64,000 bases of DNA, from NCBI RefSeq assembly GCF_013761245.1, contig NZ_JACDUT010000003.1, positions 124,001 through 188,000 of the forward strand, given 5' to 3'. Shown here piece after piece: positions 1 to 11,000 of this stretch. Below the pieces are notes generated by a model that was given only the letters and a program-made list of their open reading frames with translations, had not been told where the DNA came from and ran no database searches. Each line of letters opens with the position of its first letter. Position 1 is the stretch's first letter. The translations under genes and the position numbers were made by a program. This DNA comes from Thermaerobacillus caldiproteolyticus (GTDB lineage Bacteria; Bacillota; Bacilli; Bacillales; Anoxybacillaceae).

Positions 1-409
1 ATTTGTAAAGGAAAAAAGGAAACGTCGGTTTATGAGCATAAGCAAATTGAATTCCGCTTTCTTCAAGAGAACGAATCATTTTCTTTGGCAATTCAAAGCC
101 TCCGACCCAATCGACGAGAAGGCGTACTTCAACTCCTTCCTGCACCTTTTGTTTTAATAGGTCGAAAAATTGTTGACTAATCTCATCTGTTTTTACGATA
201 TAAAACAACACATGTATATGGTGGTTTGCTTCACGAATCGTTTGAAAGTAATCAGAAAATAAGTGGGGTCCGCTCATAAAAAAAGAAAAATCGCTGTGAC
301 GTCGCGGGTATTTTGTTTGCATTCTTTTCGATTGATACATTTTTTCTCCGAGCTTTTCATCAAGCATGATGAGCGCTAGTATAATAATAACAAGAAGCAA
401 AACAACCAT
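1..409 (-). CDS. clsB: Cardiolipin synthase-like protein, N-terminal part (runs off the window)
   Basis: The reading frame is open from an ATG at 409 (complement) to the window edge, giving 136 residues. It is preceded by a perfect AGGAGG ribosome site seven bases upstream. The product starts with a hydrophobic membrane segment (MVVLLLVIIILALIML), followed by text typical of the phospholipase D superfamily cardiolipin synthases of Bacillus (HHIHVLFYIVKTDEIS, then VRLLVDWVGG). The catalytic HKD motifs would lie beyond the window. In B. subtilis ywjE (clsB) is divergent from ywjF exactly as here, which supports the name. Such enzymes condense two phosphatidylglycerols to cardiolipin at the membrane. 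The family is fairly sure; the exact paralogue rests on gene order. Confidence 0.75.
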   Translation of the reverse strand, partial: MVVLLLVIIILALIMLDEKLGEKMYQSKRMQTKYPRRHSDFSFFMSGPHLFSDYFQTIREANHHIHVLFYIVKTDEISQQFFDLLKQKVQEGVEVRLLVDWVGGFELPKKMIRSLEESGIQFAYAHKPTFPFFLYK

Positions 410-491
410 TTCGTTTCCTCCTGTTTTTTTCGTTACTTATTAATGTACCCTTGTTGCAAAAAAATAGCAGGATAACTTGTAAAAAACATTA

Positions 492-521
492 TTGACTGAA
501 TGCTCATTCATTATGTAAAAT
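492..521 (+). promoter_or_regulatory. fadF promoter with a FadR-type operator
   Basis: TTGACT (492-497) and TAAAAT (516-521) are separated by 18 bases. The palindrome TGAATGCTCATTCA (497-510) sits in the spacer. It closely resembles the FadR (YsiA) box of B. subtilis, in which TGAATGA and TCATTCA half-sites flank a short centre. FadR represses beta-oxidation genes until long-chain acyl-CoA is bound, and the gene downstream (fadF) is a fatty acid oxidation gene. A second possible -10, TATAAT at 533-538, lacks a good -35. No fadR gene is recognised in this window. Confidence 0.65.
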
Positions 522-609
522 AAACGCAAGGGTATAATTCTGAAAATTTAATCTCTTGAAAATATTTTTGCTAGGGATTCGTCAACAAAGGGGAAAGGGG
601 AGTTGGATC

Positions 610-2709
610 TTGAGTGCGTTGTTAGTGATTAATTTTCTTGCTTTTTTACTTGTAACCGCTTACGCTATTTACTTGTTTGCTTACTTGGTAAAAACGCGTA
701 TTGCCTATATTAAACTAGGCAAAAAAGTCGAGTTTGATGAAAAGGTAAAAGAACGTTTTCACAAAATTTGGGTCAATGTATTTGGTCAGAAAAAGCTGTT
801 AAAAGACAAACAAAGCGGGATTATTCACGTCGTCTTTTTCTATGGATTTATTCTTGTGCAATTTGGAGCGATTGACTTTATTATAAAAGGTCTCGTTCCA
901 GATGCCCATCTCCCGTTAGGTTTTCTTTATCCGGGGTTTACGTTTTTCCAGGAGATTGTCACATTGCTCATTTTAATCGCGGTATTTTGGGCGTTTTATC
1001 GCCGCTATATTGAAAAGCTTGTCCGTTTAAAACGCGATTTCAAAGCGGGATTAGTGCTCATTTTTATCGGCGGGCTCATGCTTTCCGTTTTATTCGGAAA
1101 CGGAATGAGCATAATTTGGCACGGTGAGGAAGCGGCATGGAGCGAGCCTGTCGCGTCACTGGTCGCCAGTACTTTTCAATGGGTTGGTGAAACAGGAGCA
1201 GCGGTTCTTTTCTATGTCGCATGGTGGGTTCATTTGTTCATTTTGCTTACGTTCTTAGTGTACGTGCCGCAATCGAAGCACGCTCACTTAATTGCCGGGC
1301 CTGTCAACGTCTTTTTCAGCCGTTTGTCTAAACCAAAGCTTGAAAAAATTGATTTTGAAGATGAGACACAAGAATCATTTGGTGTTGGCAAAATTGAAGA
1401 CTTCAAACAAACACAGCTTATCGATCTATACGCTTGCGTAGAGTGCGGTCGATGTACAAACATGTGCCCGGCTACCGGGACAGGAAAAATGCTCTCTCCG
1501 ATGGATTTAATTTTAAAATTACGCGATCATTTAACAGAAAAAGGAGCGGCTGTTACGTCAAAAGCGCCTTGGGTGCCGACGTTTGCATTTAAACATACAC
1601 GAGGAAACCAGTTGGCGTTTGCGGCACAAGGGGTGCAAGAACAAGCGGCGACATTAGAAATGCCAAGCTTGATAGGCGATGTCATTACCGAAGAAGAAAT
1701 TTGGGCGTGTACGACATGCCGCAACTGTGAAGATCAATGTCCGGTTATGAACGAGCATGTCGATAAGATTATCGATCTTCGTCGCTATCTTGTGTTGACA
1801 GAGGGAAAAATGAACCCGGATGCGCAGCGGGCGATGACGAATATCGAACGTCAAGGCAACCCGTGGGGACTCAACCGAAAAGAGAAAGAAAACTGGCGCC
1901 AGTTGCGCGAAGATGTGCATATTCCAACAGTGAAAGAAATGCAAAAAGCTAACGAGGAATTTGAATATTTGTTCTGGGTTGGCTCAATGGGTTCCTTTGA
2001 CAACCGCAGTCAAAAAATTGCCTTAGCGTTTGCAAGATTGTTAAATGAAGCGGGCGTGAAATTTGCAATTTTAGGGAATAAAGAGAAAAACTCTGGTGAT
2101 ACGCCGCGCCGTTTAGGAAACGAGTTTTTATTCCAAGAATTAGTATCTAATAACATTGCTGAATTTGAAAAAGCGGGCGTGAAAAAAATCGTCACGATTG
2201 ACCCGCATGCCTATAACACATTTAAAAACGAATACCCTGACTTTGGTTTTGAAGCGGAAGTATATCATCATACGGAACTGTTAGCGAAGCTGATGGAAGA
2301 AGGTCGGCTAGTTCCAAAATATGAAGTCAATGAAATCGTAACCTTCCATGATTCCTGTTATCTCGGTCGTTACAACGAAGTGTATGAGCAGCCGCGCAAC
2401 ATTTTACGTGCCATTCCAGGAATCAAGCTTGTCGAAATGGAGCGCAACCGCGAAACAGGAATGTGCTGTGGAGCCGGCGGCGGTTTAATGTGGATGGAAG
2501 AAACGACAGGGAATCGTATTAACGTTGCTCGTACCGAGCAAGCACTTGCGGTCAATCCAACCGTCATTAGTTCCGGTTGCCCATATTGTTTAACGATGTT
2601 AACAGACGGAACAAAAGCAAAAGAAGTTGAAGACAAAGTTGCTACTTACGATATTGCTGAGTTGTTAGAAAAGGCGGTATTCGGTGAGCAAAACGAGATC
2701 GCTTCATAA
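610..2709 (+). CDS. fadF: FadF-type membrane iron-sulfur oxidoreductase of fatty acid oxidation
   Basis: About 699 residues. Order: an N-terminal membrane part resembling the gamma subunit of nitrate reductase/heterodisulfide reductase E (several helices, roughly residues 1-230); two 4Fe-4S motifs (CVECGRCTNMCP and CTTCRNCEDQCP); then two CCG-type cysteine-rich domains (HDSCYLGRYNEVYE and CCGAGGGLMW). This is the architecture of B. subtilis YwjF/FadF, thought to pass electrons from acyl-CoA dehydrogenase/ETF to the quinone pool. I place the start at TTG 610, after AAAGGGGAG, because the protein then begins directly with the first membrane helix as in relatives. An earlier TTG at 556 would add 18 atypical residues. 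It is first in a fatty acid degradation block and carries a FadR-like operator. Confidence 0.85.
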   Translation: MSALLVINFLAFLLVTAYAIYLFAYLVKTRIAYIKLGKKVEFDEKVKERFHKIWVNVFGQKKLLKDKQSGIIHVVFFYGFILVQFGAIDFIIKGLVPDAHLPLGFLYPGFTFFQEIVTLLILIAVFWAFYRRYIEKLVRLKRDFKAGLVLIFIGGLMLSVLFGNGMSIIWHGEEAAWSEPVASLVASTFQWVGETGAAVLFYVAWWVHLFILLTFLVYVPQSKHAHLIAGPVNVFFSRLSKPKLEKIDFEDETQESFGVGKIEDFKQTQLIDLYACVECGRCTNMCPATGTGKMLSPMDLILKLRDHLTEKGAAVTSKAPWVPTFAFKHTRGNQLAFAAQGVQEQAATLEMPSLIGDVITEEEIWACTTCRNCEDQCPVMNEHVDKIIDLRRYLVLTEGKMNPDAQRAMTNIERQGNPWGLNRKEKENWRQLREDVHIPTVKEMQKANEEFEYLFWVGSMGSFDNRSQKIALAFARLLNEAGVKFAILGNKEKNSGDTPRRLGNEFLFQELVSNNIAEFEKAGVKKIVTIDPHAYNTFKNEYPDFGFEAEVYHHTELLAKLMEEGRLVPKYEVNEIVTFHDSCYLGRYNEVYEQPRNILRAIPGIKLVEMERNRETGMCCGAGGGLMWMEETTGNRINVARTEQALAVNPTVISSGCPYCLTMLTDGTKAKEVEDKVATYDIAELLEKAVFGEQNEIAS

Positions 2710-2724
2710 AAAATAAATAGATAA

Positions 2725-2753
2725 TTCTCATTTTTTAAAATAGTTAGTATAAT
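2725..2753 (+). promoter_or_regulatory. Possible sigma-A promoter for the thiolase operon
   Basis: TTCTCA (2725-2730) and TATAAT (2748-2753) are 17 bases apart. The -10 is perfect and the -35 weak. Transcription from here would give a leader of about 130 bases before the thiolase. That leader starts with an imperfect GAGAAGG/CCTTCTC hairpin (2759-2788) without a T-run, which could be the fadF end structure or a leader hairpin. Confidence 0.4.
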
Positions 2754-2829
2754 GGATTGAGAAGGTGTGCTAATTTGTGCTCCTTCTCTTGACCGTCAGC
2801 ATCGAGCGAGCGTTCAGTCTGCATTTTTT

Positions 2830-2843
2830 TGTAATCGCTTTCT
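2830..2843 (+). promoter_or_regulatory. cre-like site (CcpA) before the thiolase gene
   Basis: TGTAATCGCTTTCT matches the catabolite-responsive element consensus TGWAANCGNTNWCA at 13 of 14 positions, the last base being T instead of A. It lies about 50 bases before the thiolase start and downstream of the possible promoter, a position from which CcpA bound to HPr-Ser-P acts as a roadblock. A perfect palindrome GTCAGCTGAC follows at about 2847-2856. Glucose repression of this acyl-CoA block is inferred. Confidence 0.5.
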
Positions 2844-2891
2844 CTGTCAGCTGACTGTGTTCACACATATAAGCGAAGGGGAGAGAGGACT

Positions 2892-4073
2892 ATGGGAAAA
2901 ACGGTCATTTTAAGTGGGGTTCGTACACCGTTTGGGAAATTCGGTGGCTCGCTTAGTTCGCTTACAGCCGCGCAATTAGGAGGCATTGCCATAAAAGAGG
3001 CATTGAAACGTGCGAACGTAAGCGGCGAACAAGTCGATCAAGTGATTTTAGGAACGGTGCTTCAAGGTGGGCAAGGCCAACTTCCGTCTCGTCAAGCGGC
3101 GCGCTATGCCGATATTCCGTGGGAAGTAAGAACAGAGACGATTAATAAAGTATGCGCATCAGGCATGCGCAGCGTGACGCTTGGCGACCAAATTATCCGC
3201 GCTGGCGATGGGGAAGTCATTGTCGCTGGGGGAATGGAGTCGATGAGCAATGCCCCGTACGTATTACCGAAGGCGCGTTGGGGGTTCCGCATGGGCGATT
3301 CCACCGTGAAAGACTTAATGGTGCATGACGGGCTTACGTGCAGTTTTACCGGTGTTCATATGGGGATTTATGGAAGTGAAACAGCGAAAGAATTAGAGAT
3401 TTCTCGAGAAGAGCAAGATGCATGGGCGTATCGTAGCCATCAGCGCGCGATTGCCGCGATCGAAGCTGGGTTATTAGCGGAAGAAATTGTGACAGTCGAA
3501 ATTCCGCAGCGCAAGGGTGCCCCGCTTCTTATTGAACACGATGAAGCTCCGCGCAGAGATACATCGCTTGATAAGTTAGCGAAATTGGCTCCTGTGTTTG
3601 ACCCAACTGGCACAATTACAGCCGGAAACGCTCCTGGGGTAAACGACGGAGCAGCCGCGCTTGTCTTAATGAGCGAAGAGAGAGCGGAACGTGAAGGAAG
3701 AAAGCCGCTTGCTACCATTCTTGCGCATACCTCCATTGCTGTTGAAGCGAAAGATTTCCCGAAAACGCCAGGACTTGTTATTAACGAATTGCTTCGAAAA
3801 ACGGGGAAAACAGTGGATGATATTGCTTTGTTTGAAATCAATGAAGCATTCTCTGCTGTTGCGCTTGCTAGCATCAAAATCGCCGGGCTTGATCCGGAGA
3901 AAGTGAATGTGAACGGCGGCGCGGTTGCGCTAGGTCATCCGATTGGCGCGAGCGGTGCGCGCATTATCGTTACGCTCATTCATGAATTAAAACGTCGCGG
4001 CGGCGGAATTGGTATCGCAGCGATTTGCAGCGGCGGCGGCCAGGGCGATGCGATTATGGTGCAAGTCGATTAA
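2892..4073 (+). CDS. mmgA: Acetyl-CoA C-acetyltransferase (thiolase)
   Basis: 393 residues, the usual length for a degradative/biosynthetic thiolase II. All catalytic residues are visible: Cys88 in [10 protein letters not shown] (acyl-enzyme), His349 in [10 protein letters not shown], and Cys379 in CSGGGQGDA. The enzyme cleaves acetoacetyl-CoA to two acetyl-CoA or works in reverse. A GGGGAGAGAGG ribosome site precedes the ATG. It is followed by 3-hydroxybutyryl-CoA dehydrogenase and two acyl-CoA dehydrogenases, the same set as the B. subtilis mmgABC genes, hence the symbol. The exact in vivo substrate length cannot be read from the sequence. Confidence 0.9.
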   Translation: MGKTVILSGVRTPFGKFGGSLSSLTAAQLGGIAIKEALKRANVSGEQVDQVILGTVLQGGQGQLPSRQAARYADIPWEVRTETINKVCASGMRSVTLGDQIIRAGDGEVIVAGGMESMSNAPYVLPKARWGFRMGDSTVKDLMVHDGLTCSFTGVHMGIYGSETAKELEISREEQDAWAYRSHQRAIAAIEAGLLAEEIVTVEIPQRKGAPLLIEHDEAPRRDTSLDKLAKLAPVFDPTGTITAGNAPGVNDGAAALVLMSEERAEREGRKPLATILAHTSIAVEAKDFPKTPGLVINELLRKTGKTVDDIALFEINEAFSAVALASIKIAGLDPEKVNVNGGAVALGHPIGASGARIIVTLIHELKRRGGGIGIAAICSGGGQGDAIMVQVD

Positions 4074-4090
4074 TGAGTCCATACGTATAA

Positions 4091-4118
4091 GCGCTGTTGC
4101 TCTTCAAGACAGCAGCGC
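4091..4118 (+). other. Intergenic mRNA hairpin between thiolase and dehydrogenase genes
   Basis: GCGCTG pairs with CAGCGC across a short loop with further pairing inside. No T-run follows, so it is more likely a processing or stability hairpin within an operon transcript than a terminator. Confidence 0.4.
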
Positions 4119-4159
4119 ATTCCATTTTCGAAAAAGATTTGGCGATAGGAGATGAAATG

Positions 4160-5011
4160 ATGGATATAAAAACAATCATGGTTGTCGGTGCAGGACAAAT
4201 GGGGTCAGGAATTGCACAAGTATGTGCCATGGCGGGATATAATGTCATTTTGCATGATCTCACACAGGATCATATCAATCGTGGATTTGCAACGATAACG
4301 AGAAATGTAACCCGTCAAGTCGAAAAAGGAAAAATGACGGAAGAAGAAAAAGAACAAGTGTTAGGGCGGCTTACCACTTCTTTAGATTTACAAAACGCAA
4401 GCGAAGTGGATTTAGTCATTGAAGCAGTTGTTGAAAATATGGAGGTCAAAACAAAACTTTTCGCGCAACTAGACGAATTTGCTCCTCCGCATACCATTTT
4501 AGCAACGAACACCTCCTCGCTTCCGATTACGGAGATTGCCGCAGCAACGAAACGACCGGAAAAAGTGATCGGCATGCATTTTATGAACCCCGTTCCGGTC
4601 ATGAAACTTGTGGAAATTATTCGCGGCTTAGCGACAGCCGATGATGTGTATGAAACGATTGAACATATTACACGAAAATTGAACAAAGTGCCGGTAGAAG
4701 TGCACGATTTTCCGGGTTTTGTATCCAACCGAATTTTAATGCCGATGATCAATGAGGCGATTTACGCACTATACGAAGGAGTAGCTACGAAAGAAGCGAT
4801 TGACGCAGTGATGAAGCTGGGGATGAATCACCCGATGGGGCCGCTGACGCTTGCTGATTTTATCGGTTTAGATACATGCCTATACATTATGGAAACATTG
4901 CATGAAGGATTTGGTGATGATAAATACCGTCCATGCCCATTGTTAAGAAAATATGTGAAAGCTGGTTGGCTCGGTCGCAAAACAGGAAGGGGATTTTACA
5001 CGTACGAGTAA
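4160..5011 (+). CDS. mmgB: 3-hydroxybutyryl-CoA dehydrogenase
   Basis: 283 residues from ATG 4160. The AGGAGA ribosome site at 4147-4152 favours this ATG over the one directly before it at 4157, and over a distant TTG at 4097. The N-terminal Rossmann fold shows the NAD(P) loop GAGQMGSG. The [16 protein letters not shown] stretch with its catalytic neighbourhood and the C-terminal helical dimerisation domain ([16 protein letters not shown]) are typical. It oxidises (S)-3-hydroxybutyryl-CoA to acetoacetyl-CoA, the substrate of the thiolase encoded just upstream. Confidence 0.9.
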   Translation: MDIKTIMVVGAGQMGSGIAQVCAMAGYNVILHDLTQDHINRGFATITRNVTRQVEKGKMTEEEKEQVLGRLTTSLDLQNASEVDLVIEAVVENMEVKTKLFAQLDEFAPPHTILATNTSSLPITEIAAATKRPEKVIGMHFMNPVPVMKLVEIIRGLATADDVYETIEHITRKLNKVPVEVHDFPGFVSNRILMPMINEAIYALYEGVATKEAIDAVMKLGMNHPMGPLTLADFIGLDTCLYIMETLHEGFGDDKYRPCPLLRKYVKAGWLGRKTGRGFYTYE

Positions 5012-5044
5012 TCGGCTAACATTCAGCAAAGAGGGTGGATGTAC

Positions 5045-6178
5045 ATGAACTTACATTTTACTGAAGAACAAGAAATGATGCGAAAAATGGTCAAAGAATT
5101 CGCACAAAGCGAAATCGCCCCATTTGTCGAGCGAATGGAACAAGGGGAGTTTCCGCGCGACATTTTACGTAAAATGGCTGAGCTTGGTTTAATGGGGATT
5201 ACGATTCCAGAAGAATACGGCGGAGCCGGGATGGACTTTATTTCTTATATCATTGCGATTCACGAAATCTCGAAAGTGAGTGCAACGGTCGGCGTCATTT
5301 TATCGGTGCATACATCCGTCGGTACTAACCCGATTCTTTATTTCGGAACAGAGGAACAAAAGAAAAAGTATGTACCGAAATTAGCAAGCGGCGAGTATTT
5401 AGGAGCGTTTTGTCTAACAGAACCGAGCGCTGGCTCAGATGCGAAAAGTTTAAAAACGAAAGCGATTCGCCAAGGTGACTACTATATGTTAAACGGCTCA
5501 AAAGTGTTTATCACCAACGGCGGCGAGGCGGATACGTATATCGTGTTTGCACGTACGAATCCGAATGAAGAGGGGAGCCGCGGCATTTCCGCATTCATTG
5601 TCGAAAAAGATACACCGGGCTTTATTGTCGGCAAAGATGAGAAGAAAATGGGGCTACACGGGTCAAGAACGGTACAAATTTTGTTTGAAGATGCAAAAGT
5701 GCCAGCTGAAAATTTGTTAGGCGAAGAAGGACAGGGGTTTAAAATCGCGATGGCGAATCTCGACGCTGGACGCATCGGCATCGCTGCTCAGTCGCTTGGC
5801 ATCGCTGAGGCAGCGCTAGAATATGCGGCCGCTTATGCGAAAGAGCGCATTCAATTCGGAAAGCCGATTGCTGAACAGCAAGGCGTTGCGTTTAAGCTTG
5901 CCGATATGGCTACAGCGGTAGAAGCAGCCAGACTGCTTGTCTATCGAGCCGCATTTTTACGTGCGACTGGGCTTCCTTGCGGCAAAGAAGCATCGATGGC
6001 GAAATTATTCGCGTCAAGAACGGCGATGGAAGCAGCCATTGAAGCGGTGCAAATTTTCGGCGGTAACGGATATACGAAAGATTATCCGGTAGAGCGGCTG
6101 TTCCGCGATGCGAAAATTTGCGAAATTTACGAAGGAACAAGCGAAATTCAACGCATTGTCATTAGCAAGCAATTATAA
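5045..6178 (+). CDS. mmgC: Acyl-CoA dehydrogenase (short-chain type)
   Basis: 377 residues from ATG 5045. GAGGGTGG ends just before an ATG at 5039, too close for that codon, so the second ATG is preferred. Family motifs are clear: [17 protein letters not shown] (FAD/substrate contact), [18 protein letters not shown], and [10 protein letters not shown], whose Glu is the catalytic base of short- and medium-chain enzymes. It introduces the alpha,beta double bond in acyl-CoA and hands electrons to ETF, then probably to FadF encoded upstream. It has a close paralogue immediately downstream. Confidence 0.88.
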   Translation: MNLHFTEEQEMMRKMVKEFAQSEIAPFVERMEQGEFPRDILRKMAELGLMGITIPEEYGGAGMDFISYIIAIHEISKVSATVGVILSVHTSVGTNPILYFGTEEQKKKYVPKLASGEYLGAFCLTEPSAGSDAKSLKTKAIRQGDYYMLNGSKVFITNGGEADTYIVFARTNPNEEGSRGISAFIVEKDTPGFIVGKDEKKMGLHGSRTVQILFEDAKVPAENLLGEEGQGFKIAMANLDAGRIGIAAQSLGIAEAALEYAAAYAKERIQFGKPIAEQQGVAFKLADMATAVEAARLLVYRAAFLRATGLPCGKEASMAKLFASRTAMEAAIEAVQIFGGNGYTKDYPVERLFRDAKICEIYEGTSEIQRIVISKQL

Positions 6179-6199
6179 AAACGATCGGGGGATGGGGAC

Positions 6200-7339
6200 A
6201 TGAACTTTCAATTAACCGAAGAACATGAAATGATCCGAAAGATGGTTCGCGAATTTGCTAAAAATGAGGTAGCTCCAACCGCAGCAGAGCGCGATGAAGA
6301 GGAGCGGTTTGACCGCGAAATTTTTAATAAAATGGCTGAGCTCGGCTTAACAGGGATTCCGTGGCCGGAAGAATACGGCGGTATCGGCAGCGATTATTTA
6401 GCGTATGTCATTGCTGTTGAAGAGCTATCAAAAGTTTGTGCCTCCACAGGTGTCACGTTATCGGCACACATTTCTCTGGCAAGCTGGCCAATCTATAAAT
6501 TCGGAACGGAGGAACAAAAGCAAAAATATTTGCGCGCCCTTGCTACAGGAGAAAAACTTGGTGCTTATGGTCTTTCGGAGCCGGGTGCAGGTTCGGACGT
6601 CTCTTCGATGAAAACAAGAGCGGTATTGGACGGAGACTACTACGTACTGAACGGTTCTAAAGTATGGATTACAAACGGCGGTGAAGCGGAAATTTACGTT
6701 GTTTTCGCCGTCACAGATCCGGAGAAAAGACATAAAGGTATTAGTGCGTTCATCATCGAGAAAGGTACGCCGGGCTTTTCCATCGGTAAAAAAGAGAAAA
6801 AATTAGGCATTCGTTCTTCACCGACAACGGAACTAATTTTTGAAGATTGCCGCATTCCGAAAGAAAACCTTCTCGGCCAAGAAGGAGAAGGATTTAAAAT
6901 TGCGATGATGACATTAGATGGCGGACGGAATGGCATTGCCGCACAAGCGGTCGGTATCGCTCAAGGGGCGCTCGATGCGGCGGTTGAATATGCGAAGGGG
7001 CGGATTCAATTTGGAAAGCCGATTGCCGAACAACAAGGGATTGCCTTTAAATTAGCGGATATGGCTACCGCGATTGAAGCAGCGCGTCTATTAACCTATC
7101 AAGCAGCATGGTTGGAGACGAATGGACTTCCATATGGAAAAGCTTCAGCGATGGCCAAATTATTCGCAGGCGATACTGCGATGAAAGTTACAGTCGATGC
7201 TGTCCAAATTTTTGGGGGATACGGCTACACGAAAGACTATCCGGTTGAGCGGTTTATGCGCGATGCAAAAATTACGCAAATTTACGAAGGAACCCAAGAA
7301 ATCCAACGGCTTGTCATTTCACGAATGCTTACAAAGTAA
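6200..7339 (+). CDS. acdA: Acyl-CoA dehydrogenase AcdA
   Basis: 379 residues. The ATG follows a GGGGGATGGGG ribosome site. It closely resembles what I recall of B. subtilis AcdA along its whole length ([54 protein letters not shown]). AcdA in B. subtilis also neighbours ywjF. Flavoprotein acyl-CoA dehydrogenase fold with the C-terminal catalytic Glu in YEGTQEIQ. The tandem pair with the preceding gene suggests division of labour, for example straight versus branched short acyl-CoA, the latter fitting the isobutyryl-CoA mutase nearby. Substrate assignment is inference. Confidence 0.92.
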   Translation: MNFQLTEEHEMIRKMVREFAKNEVAPTAAERDEEERFDREIFNKMAELGLTGIPWPEEYGGIGSDYLAYVIAVEELSKVCASTGVTLSAHISLASWPIYKFGTEEQKQKYLRALATGEKLGAYGLSEPGAGSDVSSMKTRAVLDGDYYVLNGSKVWITNGGEAEIYVVFAVTDPEKRHKGISAFIIEKGTPGFSIGKKEKKLGIRSSPTTELIFEDCRIPKENLLGQEGEGFKIAMMTLDGGRNGIAAQAVGIAQGALDAAVEYAKGRIQFGKPIAEQQGIAFKLADMATAIEAARLLTYQAAWLETNGLPYGKASAMAKLFAGDTAMKVTVDAVQIFGGYGYTKDYPVERFMRDAKITQIYEGTQEIQRLVISRMLTK

Positions 7340-7368
7340 ACGGCAGGCTATTCTTGTAGGTGATAAAT

Positions 7369-7998
7369 ATGAAAAAGCGCGAAGTGTTAGCATCAGTGAA
7401 AGATGAGCGGCTTGTGAAAAAAAGACGCAATCAAATGATTAAAGGTGCAATTTCTCTTTTTAAGCAAAAAGGGTTTCATCGTACGACGACAAGGGAGATC
7501 GCGAAGGCATCCGGTTTTAGCATTGGAACGCTTTACGAGTATATTCGCCAAAAAGAAGACGTGCTGTATTTAGTATGCGACCGTATTTACGACGAAGTAC
7601 ACGAACGAATGGAAAAAGACATTGGTACTCATCACGGTACGATCGAAAGTTTCAAATTGGCGATTGCCCGCTATTTCAAAGTCATCGATGACTTGCAAGA
7701 TGAAGTGCTTGTCATGTATCAAGAAGCAAAGTCGCTCAGCAAAGAATCGTTGCCGTATGTGCTAAACAAAGAAATGCAAATGGTTGCGATGTTTGAAAAA
7801 ATTTTACAAACATGTGTGAACAATGGAGTATTTCAGCTAACAGAGCAAGAAATTCAGCTGTTTGCTCACAACATTTTTGTCTTAGGACAAATGTGGGCGT
7901 TTCGGCGTTGGGCGTTGCAGAAAATGTACACGCTCGAAGAATACATTGAATTACAGACAGATTTATTATTAAGGGGAATTATGGAGAAGCGGTCATAA
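7369..7998 (+). CDS. TetR-family transcriptional regulator
   Basis: 209 residues. AGGTGA (7358-7363) five bases before ATG 7369 decides the start over a GTG at 7360. The N-terminal helix-turn-helix is typical (TTREIAKASGFSIGTLYEYI, residues about 40-60). The C-terminal two thirds are a helical ligand-binding domain. Its place between acdA and icmF suggests it senses an acyl-CoA and controls this block. It is not clearly FadR itself: in B. subtilis fadR sits with lcfA/etf genes, which are absent here. Its operator is unknown. Confidence 0.85.
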   Translation: MKKREVLASVKDERLVKKRRNQMIKGAISLFKQKGFHRTTTREIAKASGFSIGTLYEYIRQKEDVLYLVCDRIYDEVHERMEKDIGTHHGTIESFKLAIARYFKVIDDLQDEVLVMYQEAKSLSKESLPYVLNKEMQMVAMFEKILQTCVNNGVFQLTEQEIQLFAHNIFVLGQMWAFRRWALQKMYTLEEYIELQTDLLLRGIMEKRS

Positions 7999-8019
7999 CG
8001 AAAAAAAGGGGGAGAGAGA

Positions 8020-11000
8020 ATGGTTCACATTTACCGTCCGAAACATCATGTTCGCTTTGTGACAGCTTCGAGTTTGTTTGATGGCCATGATGCATCGATT
8101 AATATTATGCGCCGCATTTTGCAAGCAAGCGGTGCTGAAGTGATTCATTTAGGTCATAATCGTTCGGCCGAAGAAATTGTTAACGCTGCTATTCAAGAAG
8201 ATGTGCAAGGAATCGCTATTTCTTCTTATCAAGGAGGGCACGTTGAATTTTTTAAATACATGTATGACCTCTTGCAGAAATATGGTGCTTCCCACATCCG
8301 CATTTATGGCGGCGGCGGCGGTGTCATTATTCCTAGGGAAATAAAAGAATTGCACGAATATGGAATCGCTCGCATTTTTTCACCGGAAGACGGTCGCGTT
8401 CTCGGCTTGCAAGGAATGATTAATGTCATGATGGAAGAATGCGATTTTCCGACCGTCAAAGAAATTACCGATGAGCTTGAACGTCTTCCAGACGGGGATA
8501 ATCAAGCGATTGCTCGCTTGATTACCCTTTGTGAAAATCGCATTGGCGTTTCCAAAGAAGCAGCCGCTACCGCCGAGAATGTCCTTGAGAAAGTAAAAGC
8601 GCTCACAAAACCGGTTCCGGTCGTTGGCATTACTGGTACGGGAGGAGCTGGAAAAAGCTCGTTAACAGACGAATTAGTCCGTCGCTTCCTCAACGAAATT
8701 CCGGAAAAGAAAGTAGCGATACTATCCGTTGATCCAACGAAGCAAAAAACAGGTGGTGCGCTGTTAGGCGATCGCATTCGCATGAACTCGATTAACTCTC
8801 CGCGTGTTTATATGCGCAGCTTGGCGACGAGAAATTCGCGTTCGGAGTTGTCGCTTGCCATCAAAGACGCGATTAATGTTGTCAAGGCGTCCGGATTTGA
8901 CTTAGTCATCATAGAGACGAGCGGAATCGGTCAAGGGGATGCAGCCATTGCAGAAGTGTGTGACATTTCCATGTATGTCATGACAAGTGAGTTCGGTGCG
9001 CCGACGCAGCTTGAAAAAATCGATATGATTGACTATGCCGACCTCATTGTCATTAACAAATTTGAGCGCAAAGGCTCGGAAGATGCGAAACGTCAAGTGC
9101 AAAAACAATACCAACGAAGCCATCAGCTATTCGATAAAGATTTATCGGAAATGCCGGTGTACGGCACAATTGCGAGCCAATTTAACGATCCGGGAACGAA
9201 TACGCTATTTGTTGCTCTGATTGATTTGATTAATAAAAAATCGGGGACAAATTGGACGACTACTCTTGAGAAAGTTACCGATGTCCAAAAGCACAATGTC
9301 ATTATTCCAAATGAACGACGTTACTATTTACGTGAAATTACCGAAACGGTTCGCAACTATCATAAAAACGTAGAGCGGCAAGTCGAAATCGCTCGCCGCT
9401 TGTTTCAAGTAGAGGGAGCCATCGAGGCAGTAAAAGAGCGCGAACAAAACGAAGAAGTGCTAGCATCTCTCGAAGCATTGAAACAGCACTATGAACAACA
9501 GCTAACCCCGGAATCAAAACGGATTCTTGCTTCATGGGAAGACGTGAAAGCTAAATATGCAGCTAAACAATTTGTCACCAAGATTCGCGGTAAAGAAATT
9601 GTGACCGAATTAACGACAAAAAGCTTGGCTGGATTAGAGATTCCAAAGGTGGCGCTGCCGAAGTTTAAAGACTATGGCGAAATTTTACGGTGGGTCTATA
9701 AAGAAAACGTACCGGGTTCATTCCCTTATACCGCTGGAGTTTTTCCATTTAAGCGACAAGGCGAAGATCCAAAACGACAATTCGCAGGGGAAGGAACGCC
9801 GGAGCGAACGAATCGCCGCTTCCACTATTTATGTAAAGATGACCCAGCTAAACGGCTTAGCACAGCTTTTGACTCGGTAACCTTATATGGTGAAGATCCT
9901 GATTATCGTCCGGATATTTTCGGAAAAATCGGCGAGAGCGGCGTCAGCGTTTGTACGTTAGACGACATGAAAAAGCTTTATAAAGGATTTGATTTATGCC
10001 ATCCATCCACATCTGTTTCTATGACGATTAATGGCCCAGCGCCTATTATTTTAGCAATGTTTATGAATACAGCGATCGATCAGCAAGTCGAAAAACGCGA
10101 AGAGGAACTAGGCCGCCCGCTAACAGAAGCGGAATACGAAGAAGTGAAAACCTTTACATTACAAGCGGTTCGCGGTACGGTACAAGCGGATATTTTAAAA
10201 GAAGACCAAGGACAAAATACGTGCATCTTCTCTACGGAATTCGCGTTAAAGATGATGGGGGACATTCAAGAATACTTCATTAAACATAACGTACGCAACT
10301 ATTATTCTGTCTCCATCTCCGGCTACCATATTGCTGAAGCAGGAGCAAATCCAATTACCCAACTTGCCTTTACATTAGCAAACGGCTTTACGTATGTCGA
10401 ATATTATTTAAGCCGCGGCATGAAGATTGATGAATTTGCACCAAATCTTTCATTCTTCTTCAGCAACGGATTGGATCCGGAATATTCTGTCATCGGTCGA
10501 GTCGCCCGTCGCATTTGGGCTGTTGTCATGCGCGAAAAATATGGGGCGAACGAACGAAGCCAAAAATTAAAATACCATATTCAAACATCCGGCCGTTCGC
10601 TGCACGCTCAAGAAATTGACTTTAACGATATTCGCACAACGTTACAAGCTCTCATGGCAATTCATGATAACTGCAACTCATTACACACGAATGCCTATGA
10701 TGAAGCGATCACGACACCGACCGAAGAGTCGGTCCGTCGTGCGATGGCAATTCAATTAATCATTACAAAAGAGCACGGTTTAACGAAAAATGAAAATCCA
10801 TTGCAAGGCTCATTTATTGTTGAAGAGCTCACCGACTTAGTAGAGGAAGCAGTATTAAAAGAATTTGAACGCCTCAATGACCGCGGCGGCGTGCTAGGCG
10901 CGATGGAAATGCAATATCAGCGCGGCAAAATCCAAGACGAATCGATGTACTATGAAATGAAAAAACATAGCGGAGAGCTTCCGATTATTGGAGTGAACAC

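Noticed and set aside
3440-3877. 145-residue minus-strand frame inside the thiolase gene
   Set aside because: Shadow of the strongly conserved thiolase gene; Ser/Ala-rich translation without family resemblance or ribosome site.
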